DNA of 41,743 nt from an uncultured Luminiphilus sp. (GTDB lineage Bacteria > Pseudomonadota > Gammaproteobacteria > Pseudomonadales > Halieaceae), in contig CALSUB010000014.1 of the NCBI GenBank assembly GCA_943789425.1, positions 1-41,743 of the forward strand, given 5' to 3'. Below are positions 17,303-25,204 of the stretch, in pieces. The notes beneath the pieces are model-generated. The model had not been told where the DNA came from. It did no database searches and saw only the letters and a list, made by a program, of their open reading frames with translations. The translations under genes were made by a program, and so were the position numbers. Position 1 is the stretch's first letter; every line of letters begins with the position of its first letter.

Positions 17303-17625
17303 GCAAGCTATCTACTGAAGACCTAGCGCAACAGATGGCACGTCATCCAGGGTGGCAGCTGACCGCGCCCTGGCTTGCTCGCGACATCCAATTTAAAACC
17401 TTCGCAGAAGCATGGCGCTTTATGAACCTCATTGCCCAACACGCCGAGGCGCAGGACCACCATCCCAACTGGTATAACGTGTATGGCACTGTGCAAATAC
17501 GATTATCCTCTCATGACGCCGACGGCGTCACCGAGAGAGACTTTCGTCTCGCCAGCAGCATCGACCAAAGCCTGACCGATTTCGACTATACCGACTTAAC
17601 CCCCACGCCTATTTTTAAAGACTAA
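17299..17625 (+). CDS. 4a-hydroxytetrahydrobiopterin (pterin-4a-carbinolamine) dehydratase
   Basis: A 108-residue PCD protein dehydrating 4a-hydroxytetrahydropterin to recycle the cofactor of aromatic amino acid hydroxylases. The signature is complete: FKTFAEAWRFMNLIAQHAEAQDHHPNWYNVYGTVQIRL with the active-site His pair, then SHDADGVTERDFRLA. The ATG overlaps the trmA stop (ATGA). No phenylalanine hydroxylase gene is in the window, and members without that partner exist (moco or other pterin roles), so phhB is not assigned. Confidence 0.92.
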   Translation: MSKLSTEDLAQQMARHPGWQLTAPWLARDIQFKTFAEAWRFMNLIAQHAEAQDHHPNWYNVYGTVQIRLSSHDADGVTERDFRLASSIDQSLTDFDYTDLTPTPIFKD

Positions 17626-17642
17626 TTCAATAAGGACACACC

Positions 17643-18164
17643 ATGCAGCTTTCTTTCTATGATGCCAGCATCAAGTGCTATGAGCAGATGCTCGACAGTA
17701 CCGCCGAGGTACTTAAAAAAGGCCAACAACACGCTGACAGCGCTGGCATACCCCTCTCCGAAATCGTCGACTATCGACTTCATGAGACGATGCTGCCCTT
17801 CAGTTTTCAGGTGATTTCAATCTGGCATCACTCCCTTGGCGCAGTGAATGGCATGCGGGCCGGCGTGTTCACACCGCCGCCGAGCAAACCCGGCATCGAC
17901 TACGAAGGGCTCTGTGGGCTCATTGATGAAGCCATTGAGGGTATGCGTGCAGAAACGCCTGATTCGGCTGCACAGCTATCCGGTCAAGAGATGATCTTTC
18001 GATTAGGCGACACGGAAATACCCTTCACAACAGATCACTTTCTGGCGTCATTCTCAAAGCCTAATCTGTACTTTCATGCCACCACGACCTACTCGATCTT
18101 AAGGGCGTTAGGCACACCTCTAGGTAAGCGAGATTTCCTAGGGGCAATGCGTATCGGTCACTAG
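17643..18164 (+). CDS. DUF1993 domain protein
   Basis: A 173-residue protein of the DUF1993 family, a DinB-like four-helix bundle: LSFYDASIKCYEQMLDSTAEVLKKG at the start, LHETMLPFSFQVISIWHHS, then FLASFSKPNLYFHATTTYSILRALG and the closing GTPLGKRDFLG. Several His residues could bind a metal as in DinB proteins, but none is tested. No signal peptide. It lies 17 bp after the PCD gene and is probably the last gene of the tus-trmA run. Confidence 0.85.
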   Translation: MQLSFYDASIKCYEQMLDSTAEVLKKGQQHADSAGIPLSEIVDYRLHETMLPFSFQVISIWHHSLGAVNGMRAGVFTPPPSKPGIDYEGLCGLIDEAIEGMRAETPDSAAQLSGQEMIFRLGDTEIPFTTDHFLASFSKPNLYFHATTTYSILRALGTPLGKRDFLGAMRIGH

Positions 18165-18208
18165 GGCCTCTGACGCCAACAATAGCGAGACAGAGGGCGT
18201 GTCGCACG

Positions 18209-19066
18209 CTACTGCGATAAAAACGCCATGATCGCTTCCGGGACTGCTTCCTCGGTCAGCATGGGTGCGTGCCCCACGTTGGGCACCGTTAGTAGCTCAA
18301 GACGCGTGGCGCGGTCTTGCATTGATTGCACGCAAGCCTCCGACAATAAATCGGTCAGGGCGCCTCTTATTAACAGCAATGGCACATCCCGCAACGTTTC
18401 GAAAAGCGACCACAGTGCACTGCTCTCTGCCCCAGTGTCTTGCTGCGACAGCGCCTCACTAATCTTGGGGTCGTAATCAGCAATGATCTGATTGCTCTGC
18501 TCGACATAGCACTGCCGCGCAAAGGCTGCCCACTGCGCAGGCTGCCAATCCGGGAAGATCGACTCACTCACTGACCTAACGTAAGCGGTCGCTTCGTCCC
18601 AATCATCAAAAGGCCCTGCGACACCCACGTAGGACTGAATGCGCTCGAGCCCGGCGGCGGCAATGTCTGGACCAATATCATTAATAACGGCTCGCTGGAT
18701 CAACTGGGGATGCAACGCATTCAGAGCAAAGGTCATAAGACCGCCCATAGACGTACCGACGACTGAGACGCTATCGCACTGAAACGCAACCAGCATGGCG
18801 TAAGTGTCATGAACGTACTGCATTAAATTGTAGCGACTCGGAACTGTGTCATAGTCAGACCGGCCGCGTCCTCTTTGCTCCGGCACCAACACGCGAAAAT
18901 GCTGATTCAGTATGGGAGCGAGGTCTTGGAAATCGCGGCTGTTTCGGCTCAATCCGTGCAAACAGACCACGGTGGCTGCTGACGGAGTCGGTGCGGCATA
19001 GTCCCTGCAGTACAACGTCAGCCCGTCGTCCGTTTTAAAAAATCGCTCTTCGAATTGACTCATCAC
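18209..19066 (-). CDS. Alpha/beta hydrolase
   Basis: A 285-residue alpha/beta-hydrolase. Family marks: VVCLHGLSRNSRDF (oxyanion), RGRGRSD, the nucleophile Ser in VVGTSMGGLM, the acid in LLIRGALTDLLS, and the His of PNVGHAPML near the end. It has no signal peptide. The start overlaps the dUTPase stop by four bases (ATG at 19066, or the adjacent Met at 19063). Members with this layout include esterases and ring-cleavage C-C hydrolases; the nearby VOC and cyclase genes make a degradation role possible, but nothing fixes the substrate. Confidence 0.84.
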   Translation of the reverse strand: MMSQFEERFFKTDDGLTLYCRDYAAPTPSAATVVCLHGLSRNSRDFQDLAPILNQHFRVLVPEQRGRGRSDYDTVPSRYNLMQYVHDTYAMLVAFQCDSVSVVGTSMGGLMTFALNALHPQLIQRAVINDIGPDIAAAGLERIQSYVGVAGPFDDWDEATAYVRSVSESIFPDWQPAQWAAFARQCYVEQSNQIIADYDPKISEALSQQDTGAESSALWSLFETLRDVPLLLIRGALTDLLSEACVQSMQDRATRLELLTVPNVGHAPMLTEEAVPEAIMAFLSQ

Positions 19067-19683
19067 TGCCCCGGGTAGCGCTGCGCTAACGCGTCATAGA
19101 CCGCATCGGGGAACTGGGGATCGTCCGCATCCAGCAACGCTAAGATTTCCGATAAGTGCTCGTTGTCTTCTCTGTCTTGCCACTGCTTGATGTAAGTGCC
19201 TTCCTGATAACCGTGATCCTGCCGGAAAAAATTCAGTACATTCTTGCCCACGTAATGTCGATACAACTCAGCTGACGACAAGTCACAAGCCTGCATAAGC
19301 GCTACGAAATGACGCAATGAGAAACTCTGGGTCTCAAGGGATGACCGCGCTAACGCCTCAGTCGCACTATGAATATCCACATCTCCGACTCCTGCAGCAG
19401 CCACCTCTGAGACGATCAGATCGGCAAGATCAGACAAGTCCTGCTCGGGCTGGAACAGTGCAGACATCCCAAAATGCCAGATATCCACGACCTCCAACCT
19501 GACTTGCTCCCACTCAGGCGTTTGTTTTTTCCACCATTTGTACCCGACATGATCCATCAACTCGGCGCACTCGATCCACACGGCCCGATACCACTCAAAA
19601 TGTTGCGATATCCAGTCGGCATGGACTCGATTATTCATGCGGTGCTGCATCTGCAACATGTTGAAGACGGCATCTCGGTTCAT
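19063..19683 (-). CDS. Dimeric all-alpha dUTPase-like NTP pyrophosphohydrolase
   Basis: A 206-residue protein of the dimeric dUTPase class (MazG-related fold). It has the two acidic metal motifs: WIECAELMDHVGYKWWKK (ExxE-like) and RLEVVDIWHFGMSAL (ExxD). It hydrolyses dUTP to dUMP and PPi, in contrast to the trimeric Dut. ATG 19683 is used; a GTG at 19692 would add three residues, and neither has a strong ribosome site. It overlaps the downstream hydrolase by four bases. The pairing with a hydrolase has no obvious logic. Confidence 0.85.
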   Translation of the reverse strand: MNRDAVFNMLQMQHRMNNRVHADWISQHFEWYRAVWIECAELMDHVGYKWWKKQTPEWEQVRLEVVDIWHFGMSALFQPEQDLSDLADLIVSEVAAAGVGDVDIHSATEALARSSLETQSFSLRHFVALMQACDLSSAELYRHYVGKNVLNFFRQDHGYQEGTYIKQWQDREDNEHLSEILALLDADDPQFPDAVYDALAQRYPGQ

Positions 19684-19805
19684 AACGGTCACTTACGGGT
19701 GAGTAAAGTCGTAAAGGGTAGCATGAGCTTGCAGGGTTCTCGTCGGACAACGAGACAGCTTTCACTCGGAGCCGCTTCGCGATATCGAGAGCGTGACTCG
19801 CATCG

Positions 19806-20255
19806 CTACTGGTATGCCTCCAGATCGGCAGCAAACAGTCGATTTGGGTCTCTGAACGCTTTGAACTCTAAGCAGTTGCCACTGGGGTCTTTTAAAAAGA
19901 ACGTGCGCTGCTCTCCCACCCTGCCCGCAAAACGCGTGGTGGGCGGGATCTCAAACACCGCTCCCTGAGACGCAAGCTGCTCCGCTAGCGACTCAAAGTC
20001 GGGCCATGGCAGCACGACCCCAAAATGCGGCACGGGAACCTGCTCACCATCAACCGGGTTGCTAGCAGAGGGGCCTTCTGCGGTTGAGACCCGATGCAAT
20101 ACCAATTGATGCCCATAAAAATTTAGATCGACCCAATCAGCTGATTCACGCCCACGCCCACAGCCCAACATATCCTCGTAAAACATCAACGAAGTCTGCA
20201 AGTCACTTACCGGGATGGCGAGATGAAATGGTGAGAGCGCGTCGGTCGTGGTCAC
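19806..20255 (-). CDS. VOC (glyoxalase/dioxygenase superfamily) protein
   Basis: A 149-residue single VOC unit with two beta-alpha-beta-beta-beta halves: FHLAIPVSDLQTSLMFYEDMLGC, DLNFYGHQLVLHRV, VPHFGVVLPWPDFESLAEQLASQG and FFLKDPSGNCLEFKAF. Potential metal ligands are His11-like in FHLAI, the His of PHFGV and the Glu of LEFKAF, so it may bind a metal like glyoxalase or extradiol enzymes. The start is GTG 20255. It follows the exported cyclase at 7 bp in the same direction. Confidence 0.85.
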   Translation of the reverse strand: MTTTDALSPFHLAIPVSDLQTSLMFYEDMLGCGRGRESADWVDLNFYGHQLVLHRVSTAEGPSASNPVDGEQVPVPHFGVVLPWPDFESLAEQLASQGAVFEIPPTTRFAGRVGEQRTFFLKDPSGNCLEFKAFRDPNRLFAADLEAYQ

Positions 20256-20262
20256 AATGAGA

Positions 20263-21207
20263 TCACCACATTGCTACGGGGTTGATCACCATCTGTACCG
20301 CTCCCTTGAGTCGAGCCTGCCCGAGCACGAACATAAATTCCTTCACTGCTTCCGCTGCAAGGCGCCCCGTATTCATCGTCTCCAGAATATAAATACCATT
20401 TTGCTTGAGCAAAATAGCGTGATCATAAAACACCTTATCGCCTGGGGCGGGCGGTACAGCGCCCAACCCCCAAGTATCTGCCCCCACGGCAAGTGGCTTT
20501 AGAGAAGCCAAGAACCGAGCCGCGTCGTTTGTGATGCCCGGTATCGTGCTGCCCCATAGCTGGGGATCGGCCTCCAAAAAGGCATCGGTATAACCCGTGT
20601 GAAGGAGTATCACATCACCCTCACCCACCGTAATGTTTTGCTCTGTCATGGCGCTTTGAAGGACTTTGGTGGAAATAGGCTGAGCAGCCGACAAATGGGA
20701 GACGCCGAGGTGTTTCGCGACGTCAATGAGCACGCCGCGTGCGACCATGGGTGGAATTTGGCTGATATCCAGCTTCGTCAGGCCCGTAATCGCGGCGAAA
20801 TCTTTACCCTGATGACAATTGTAGAACTCGCCATCCTCACCAAGGTGCCCCAGACCATCAATCTGCGGGCCCGTGCCTAACCACATTTGCACCAGGTCGT
20901 CGTTGGCGCTGATTTTCCAGCCCAGCTTATGCGACGCATCCGTTCGATACTGATGCTCAGGTTGAACCACCTGTAACTGTGTATACCGCGGCGGATACGC
21001 GGGCATGCCGGGTGTGATCACGATGCCCAGTGGATGACTGGCGCCCGTCTTAACCAATGATGCAGCGGCTATAGTTCGCTCTGGTGTAATCCGATTCGCC
21101 GCGCCTATTTGATCGTCGCGGCCCCACTCTGAGTACTCACAGTCTTCGGCCATCAAAGCCGGCGACGCACACAGTAAAGCAAGGCCTAACACGCGCTGAA
21201 AAAACAT
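20263..21207 (-). CDS. Exported cyclase-family protein (kynurenine formamidase-like fold)
   Basis: A 314-residue protein of the PF04199 cyclase family with a signal peptide (about 1-20, ending LMA), so periplasmic. The family opening EYSEWGRDDQIGAANRITPERTIAAASLVKTG is clear. The metal site that reads HxGTHxDxPxH in formamidases is here MWLGTGPQIDGLGHLG, so the first two His are replaced while Asp and the last His remain. Later motifs are VARGVLIDVAK, GEGDVILLHTGYTD, PGITNDAARFL and VGADTWGLG. GAGGGAG lies 6 bases before the ATG. Family members hydrolyse amides or cyclic substrates; here the reaction is unknown. Confidence 0.84.
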   Translation of the reverse strand: MFFQRVLGLALLCASPALMAEDCEYSEWGRDDQIGAANRITPERTIAAASLVKTGASHPLGIVITPGMPAYPPRYTQLQVVQPEHQYRTDASHKLGWKISANDDLVQMWLGTGPQIDGLGHLGEDGEFYNCHQGKDFAAITGLTKLDISQIPPMVARGVLIDVAKHLGVSHLSAAQPISTKVLQSAMTEQNITVGEGDVILLHTGYTDAFLEADPQLWGSTIPGITNDAARFLASLKPLAVGADTWGLGAVPPAPGDKVFYDHAILLKQNGIYILETMNTGRLAAEAVKEFMFVLGQARLKGAVQMVINPVAMW

Positions 21208-21444
21208 ACTCTGCTCCCTCTTATTATCGGTCTGTGACCTTACGTGTTTGTGCTAGCTCAGGCAAAGCCATAGCATCAGGGGCTGGAAAACACGCCCGGG
21301 AGGTGCTATTGCGATGGCGCAGACTCTTCACCGCTATCGAGGCATGTTAGCGCCTACCTGACACCCATTATCGCGCCATCGGAAACACCCTAAGCACCGC
21401 TCGTCACCACCGCCAAGCTCAGCACGTCAGCACAGCGCTAACAT

Positions 21445-22587
21445 TCAAGACTGTGGATAGCGTATTTCCAAGGGCGGACACTGCTCAGGCTGCGGTGGCA
21501 CTGGCCGTGGGGTCAAATCCCCCACCAGCTCTAAAAAAACACCGTCAGGGTCAATCGCATGAACGATCCCGCCGGTGTCACTGTCTTGGCCAGAGCAACA
21601 CGGCGCGATCTCTGATAGAAAAGGAACCCCTTGTTCAGAGAGGATACGCATGGCCCGCTCCACGTTCGGCACCGTCAAAGCCAGTCGATTGATTCCTTTG
21701 TGATTGATGGGCGCTGGGTACGCTGGTTCTGGATTAAAAGGCGTTATCCATTGGAGCAGGCGAAGCCGGTGTCGATCCCCTCGATTAATGGTCACATCGG
21801 CACCACGATAACGCACGGGTTGATCAAAGCCCCAGGCCGCAGATTCCTCAGCACTGAGGGTTTGCTCGTTGATCAAGCGCACTTCGGTGTAACCGAACTG
21901 TTTATAAAACGCTAAGGAGTGATCCACGTTGCTCACGTTGATACCAATGTAGGGCATGCCCACGATGTGCGTTGTGTCTTGGCTAGCTGACCCGCGAGGT
22001 ATGGGACTCTCCTCGAGCTTCAAATACACCCCATCTGGATCTCTCATAAACACAAAGCGATTCCCCGGCGCGCCATACGGCTCGCTTAGAAACGTCACGC
22101 CATGAGATTTCAGCAAGGCAACGTCAGCTGATAAGTCGGTCGTCATCAAAGTGGCGTAGGCCATTCCGAGATGGTTCGGCATTGCATAGGGCGGCTCTGG
22201 GTTAAACGGCTTATGCCACTGCAGTAGATCAATACCAGTCGTGTTGTCGGCACCGGGGAACAGGAGCACCTCACCCTTCTCTAGCTCATATTGGCACACA
22301 TCAAACATTCCCAATGCCCGGGCCATCGCATGGGTGTTCGTCAACGGAAATCCAGTGATCCCATCCGTAAAGCCGAGGCGGCGATAAAATTCACGCGTGG
22401 TATCAAAGTCTTCGGTATGAATCGCAAAGTGGTAGCGCGCCCACAGGCCGATATCGGTCTCTGATTCGAAAGCGAGATCGGGCGTATCAACGGTGGCCTG
22501 AAGCTCGTAGTTGTCGGCCTGCGCGGCAACCAAAAAGACAGACGCCACCAAGGCGCCAACAACAGATGTCACTTTATTTTTCATCAT
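21445..22587 (-). CDS. Exported protein with two VOC domains
   Basis: About 380 residues from ATG 22587, chosen because AAGGA lies 7 bases upstream and a signal peptide begins there (about 2-24, ending AAQA); the longer reading to 22656 has no such N-terminus. Two VOC units follow: one opening ARYHFAIHTEDFDTTREFYRRLGF and ending FVFMRDPDGVYLKLEE, the second opening MPYIGINVSNVDHSLAFYKQFGY and ending VHAIDPDGVFLELVG. The repeated LLQWHKPFNPEPPYA / LLQWITPFNPEPAYP shows an internal duplication. VOC proteins are normally cytoplasmic lyases, isomerases or dioxygenases; export is uncommon. It lies between another VOC gene and the exported cyclase gene on the same strand. Confidence 0.85.
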   Translation of the reverse strand: MMKNKVTSVVGALVASVFLVAAQADNYELQATVDTPDLAFESETDIGLWARYHFAIHTEDFDTTREFYRRLGFTDGITGFPLTNTHAMARALGMFDVCQYELEKGEVLLFPGADNTTGIDLLQWHKPFNPEPPYAMPNHLGMAYATLMTTDLSADVALLKSHGVTFLSEPYGAPGNRFVFMRDPDGVYLKLEESPIPRGSASQDTTHIVGMPYIGINVSNVDHSLAFYKQFGYTEVRLINEQTLSAEESAAWGFDQPVRYRGADVTINRGDRHRLRLLQWITPFNPEPAYPAPINHKGINRLALTVPNVERAMRILSEQGVPFLSEIAPCCSGQDSDTGGIVHAIDPDGVFLELVGDLTPRPVPPQPEQCPPLEIRYPQS

Positions 22588-22803
22588 TTGACTATCCTTA
22601 AACGCGCCACAACGGCGAACTGTTACTTCGAGAAAGAGTACTTTGATAACAGGCACTTCGACAGCCAGTGATGCGATAGCACGCTTAAAAGGCGAGTAAC
22701 GCGCTTCTACTCGGTCCTTTCAACCGTCGAGCTCCTGCTTTTTACCCCGCTCTGACCTTGTGCAGAGGGTTGGTGGGCCGCCGCAGAGCGTAACGTCACG
22801 CTC

Positions 22804-22839
22804 TTTAACCGCAGCCATACCCTTTTTTAACCGCAGCCA
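22804..22839 (+). repeat. Two 14-bp direct repeats
   Basis: TTTAACCGCAGCCA occurs at 22804-22817 and again at 22826-22839, 22 bp apart, in the gap between two VOC genes. Meaning unknown; it could be a binding site or slippage remnant. Confidence 0.5.
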
Positions 22840-22874
22840 CACGCCTTCTGAGCATGCGTGCGACTGCACAGTGA

Positions 22875-23249
22875 TCAGCCCATGCGCTTCAATGCACAAA
22901 TCTTATTGCCCGCTGGATCTCGGAGGTAAGCCAGATACATCGCGTCCGCCTCACGGACGCCGGGAGGGTCTTCGCAAGTGACACCCCCATTGGCCACGCC
23001 CGCGGCATGCCAAGCGTCGCCTTGCTCAGGACTCTCGACGTTAAAACCAATCGTGCTGCCGTTACCGTGTGTTGCAGCGTTTCCGTCGATCGGTACGCTC
23101 AGTCCGAAAATAGCCCCTTGATGAAAGTAAAAACAACGGCCCTTGGGATCCATAACGCCTTCCTTACAACCCAGTGCGCCAAGCACGGCATCGTAGAATT
23201 TCTTTGAAGCCTCGATATCGTTAGCACCGATCATGATGTGACTGAACAT
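22875..23249 (-). CDS. VOC-family protein (glyoxalase-like)
   Basis: A 124-residue single VOC protein: MFSHIMIGANDIEASKKFYDAVLGALG, GRCFYFHQGAIFGLSVP, TIGFNVESPEQGDAWHAAGVANGG and YLRDPAGNKICALKR. This pattern is widespread in proteobacteria with no assigned reaction. AGAGGA precedes ATG 23249. No signal peptide, unlike its neighbour with two VOC units. It would be the first gene of the minus-strand VOC/cyclase group. Confidence 0.87.
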   Translation of the reverse strand: MFSHIMIGANDIEASKKFYDAVLGALGCKEGVMDPKGRCFYFHQGAIFGLSVPIDGNAATHGNGSTIGFNVESPEQGDAWHAAGVANGGVTCEDPPGVREADAMYLAYLRDPAGNKICALKRMG

Positions 23250-23824
23250 TCGATTTCCTCTCTTGTGTGATTAGGTGATGCACGCTGTCGTGATCGGGCG
23301 TAAGTGTACTGGTATTTAGACGGCGGTATACCCTCCTCAGAATCAACCGGTCGTGTGGACAGACGCGACGAATTGACTGGCTACTTCATCCACGCCTGCT
23401 AAAGCGGGGTTTCGATGCCCGATAACGCTTAACCGACTAACAATTAATAAGCAGGGTTTTATTCGGTTACCCAGCCCGCTTGCCATCACGAGCCATCAGC
23501 CATCGGCACTCCATCACTCGTCGTGCGTGGTAACACAACTCCATGACGCCGTTTCTGTCTAATCGCCGCGCGGGTTCAGCGCGGCTACCAGCTAAACGCT
23601 GCCGCTCATTGTCGGGAAAACTGCCCTCTCCATAATGGCCGCGGCTCCGAAAGGGATCGTCGCTATTATTGCTTTAAAAACAACAAAGAAATGCTAAAGC
23701 ATCTCTTTATATCGCTAAACGAACGGGGTCTAATCATGCCTCCGTTAAGGGCGCCCCGTCTCGACCGAGGGAGAAGCACCAAACAGTGCCAGCCCAACAC
23801 CATCATGCGAGCGCAATACAAGCA
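23250..23824. other. 575-bp intergenic region with two hairpins, no gene recognised
   Basis: Between the divergent VOC and transporter genes. I see GCCGCGC-gggttca-GCGCGGC (7-bp perfect stem, 23565-23585) and an AAAGAAATGCT-AA-AGCATCTCTTT inverted repeat with one mismatch (23685-23708). Neither is followed by a U-run in a terminator context. No small coding frame with a convincing ribosome site was found. Confidence 0.4.
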
Positions 23825-25132
23825 ATGGATACGACCAAGCGCAACCGCATTTCCCAGCTACTCGGCACTATGGCCAACGTTCAAGGGCATGAAATAAAAG
23901 CCGTTGTCGGCTCGTTTCTGTTTGTCGTGCTACTCATGTCCGCTTACTACATCCTGCGCCCGGTACGAGACGCCATGGCCAGTGATTGGAGCGATGCGGA
24001 GGTCAGTTGGTTGTGGACCCTCAACTTCTTCATCAGCACCGCGGTCGTTGCGCTGTATGGCGCATTGGTGGCGCGATTCCCACTCCGTCTCTTGGTACCC
24101 GCCACCTACGGTATTTTTGCACTCACGTTCTTATTTTTCTATGCCCTCGCACTTACCATCAACGATCGGACGCTGATCGACAAATCCTTCTATGTCTGGG
24201 TCAGCGTTTTTAGCCTTTTCCATATCTCAGTATTCTGGAGTTTTATGTCGGAACTGTTCAATAAAGAGCAGGCGGGCCGGCTATTTGGCATCATAGCGGC
24301 GGGCGCGAGTGTCGGCGGACTGGTTGGACCCTCGATCCCTTCTTTTTTCTCGGCGTACTTGGGCACCGACACCTTATTACTGCTCGCCAGTGCACTGCTG
24401 CTATTGCCTATCCCCCTTATTTTTTACCTACAGGCCCTCAAAGCATCAGACCTTGGCAACAAAGCATCGGCGGCGACAACCATTCCTGCGCGAATTGGCG
24501 GTAACCCATTTGCGGGGTTCACTTTATTTATCTCGAACCCCTACCTGCTGGCCATTGGCCTATTTATCCTGCTGTACACAGGCATCAGTTCGTTCGTCTA
24601 TTTTGAATTGAAAAACTTACTGGCTGAACTCAACCGCGCAGAGCGAACAGCGATCTGGGCGCAGATGGATCTCGCGGTCAACGTACTGTCCATCGCGGTG
24701 GGACTGTTCGCGACCGGACGACTCGTTGGGAAATTTGGCATGCCGGTAACCATTGCATTAATCCCCGTGATGATTTGCACAGGCCTAATCATCGTGGCGA
24801 TTTCGCCGTTTCTCGGCGCCGTAATAGCGCTACAAGTCATCAGGCGTGCGGGCAACTACGCTGTCACCAGACCGGCTCGTGAGGTGCTTTTTACCCGAGT
24901 CGACAGAGAAACGCGCTTTAAAGCTAAACCCGTTATCGACATCGTCGCCTATCGAGGCGGCGATATGCTGATGGCTTGGGCGTTTACTGGCCTGACCCAG
25001 GGACTGGGCCTTGGTTTGGCGGCCGTAGCCGCAGTGGGCGCCGGTATCGCGGCATTGTGGGCGATGGTGGGGATCTACCTGGGCCGATGGTTTGAGCAAG
25101 AGACGCATCAAGCGCCTGATCAGCCGGCGTAA
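23825..25132 (+). CDS. NTP/NDP exchange transporter-like membrane protein (TLC/MFS-related)
   Basis: About 435 residues with roughly 12 membrane helices. The opening helix contains LLMSAYYILRPVRDAM and the fourth-fifth helix region VFWSFMSELFNKEQAGRLFGIIAAGASVGGLVGP, which are marks of the bacterial branch related to the ADP/ATP (TLC) carriers, and of MFS proteins often annotated as NTP/NDP exchangers. Late in the protein RRAGNYAVTRPAREVLFTRVDRETRFKAKPVIDIVAYRGGD is another block of this group. The substrate is not established for free-living bacteria; nucleotide exchange should not be assumed. The start at ATG 23825 is uncertain: a GTG at 23786 would add 13 polar residues. Confidence 0.72.
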   Translation: MDTTKRNRISQLLGTMANVQGHEIKAVVGSFLFVVLLMSAYYILRPVRDAMASDWSDAEVSWLWTLNFFISTAVVALYGALVARFPLRLLVPATYGIFALTFLFFYALALTINDRTLIDKSFYVWVSVFSLFHISVFWSFMSELFNKEQAGRLFGIIAAGASVGGLVGPSIPSFFSAYLGTDTLLLLASALLLLPIPLIFYLQALKASDLGNKASAATTIPARIGGNPFAGFTLFISNPYLLAIGLFILLYTGISSFVYFELKNLLAELNRAERTAIWAQMDLAVNVLSIAVGLFATGRLVGKFGMPVTIALIPVMICTGLIIVAISPFLGAVIALQVIRRAGNYAVTRPAREVLFTRVDRETRFKAKPVIDIVAYRGGDMLMAWAFTGLTQGLGLGLAAVAAVGAGIAALWAMVGIYLGRWFEQETHQAPDQPA

Positions 25133-25204
25133 GCGGTTAGCGCCACGGCATCACAGACGATGCTGTGGGAAAAAAACATAAACAATCAATACTGGGATCA
25201 GACT

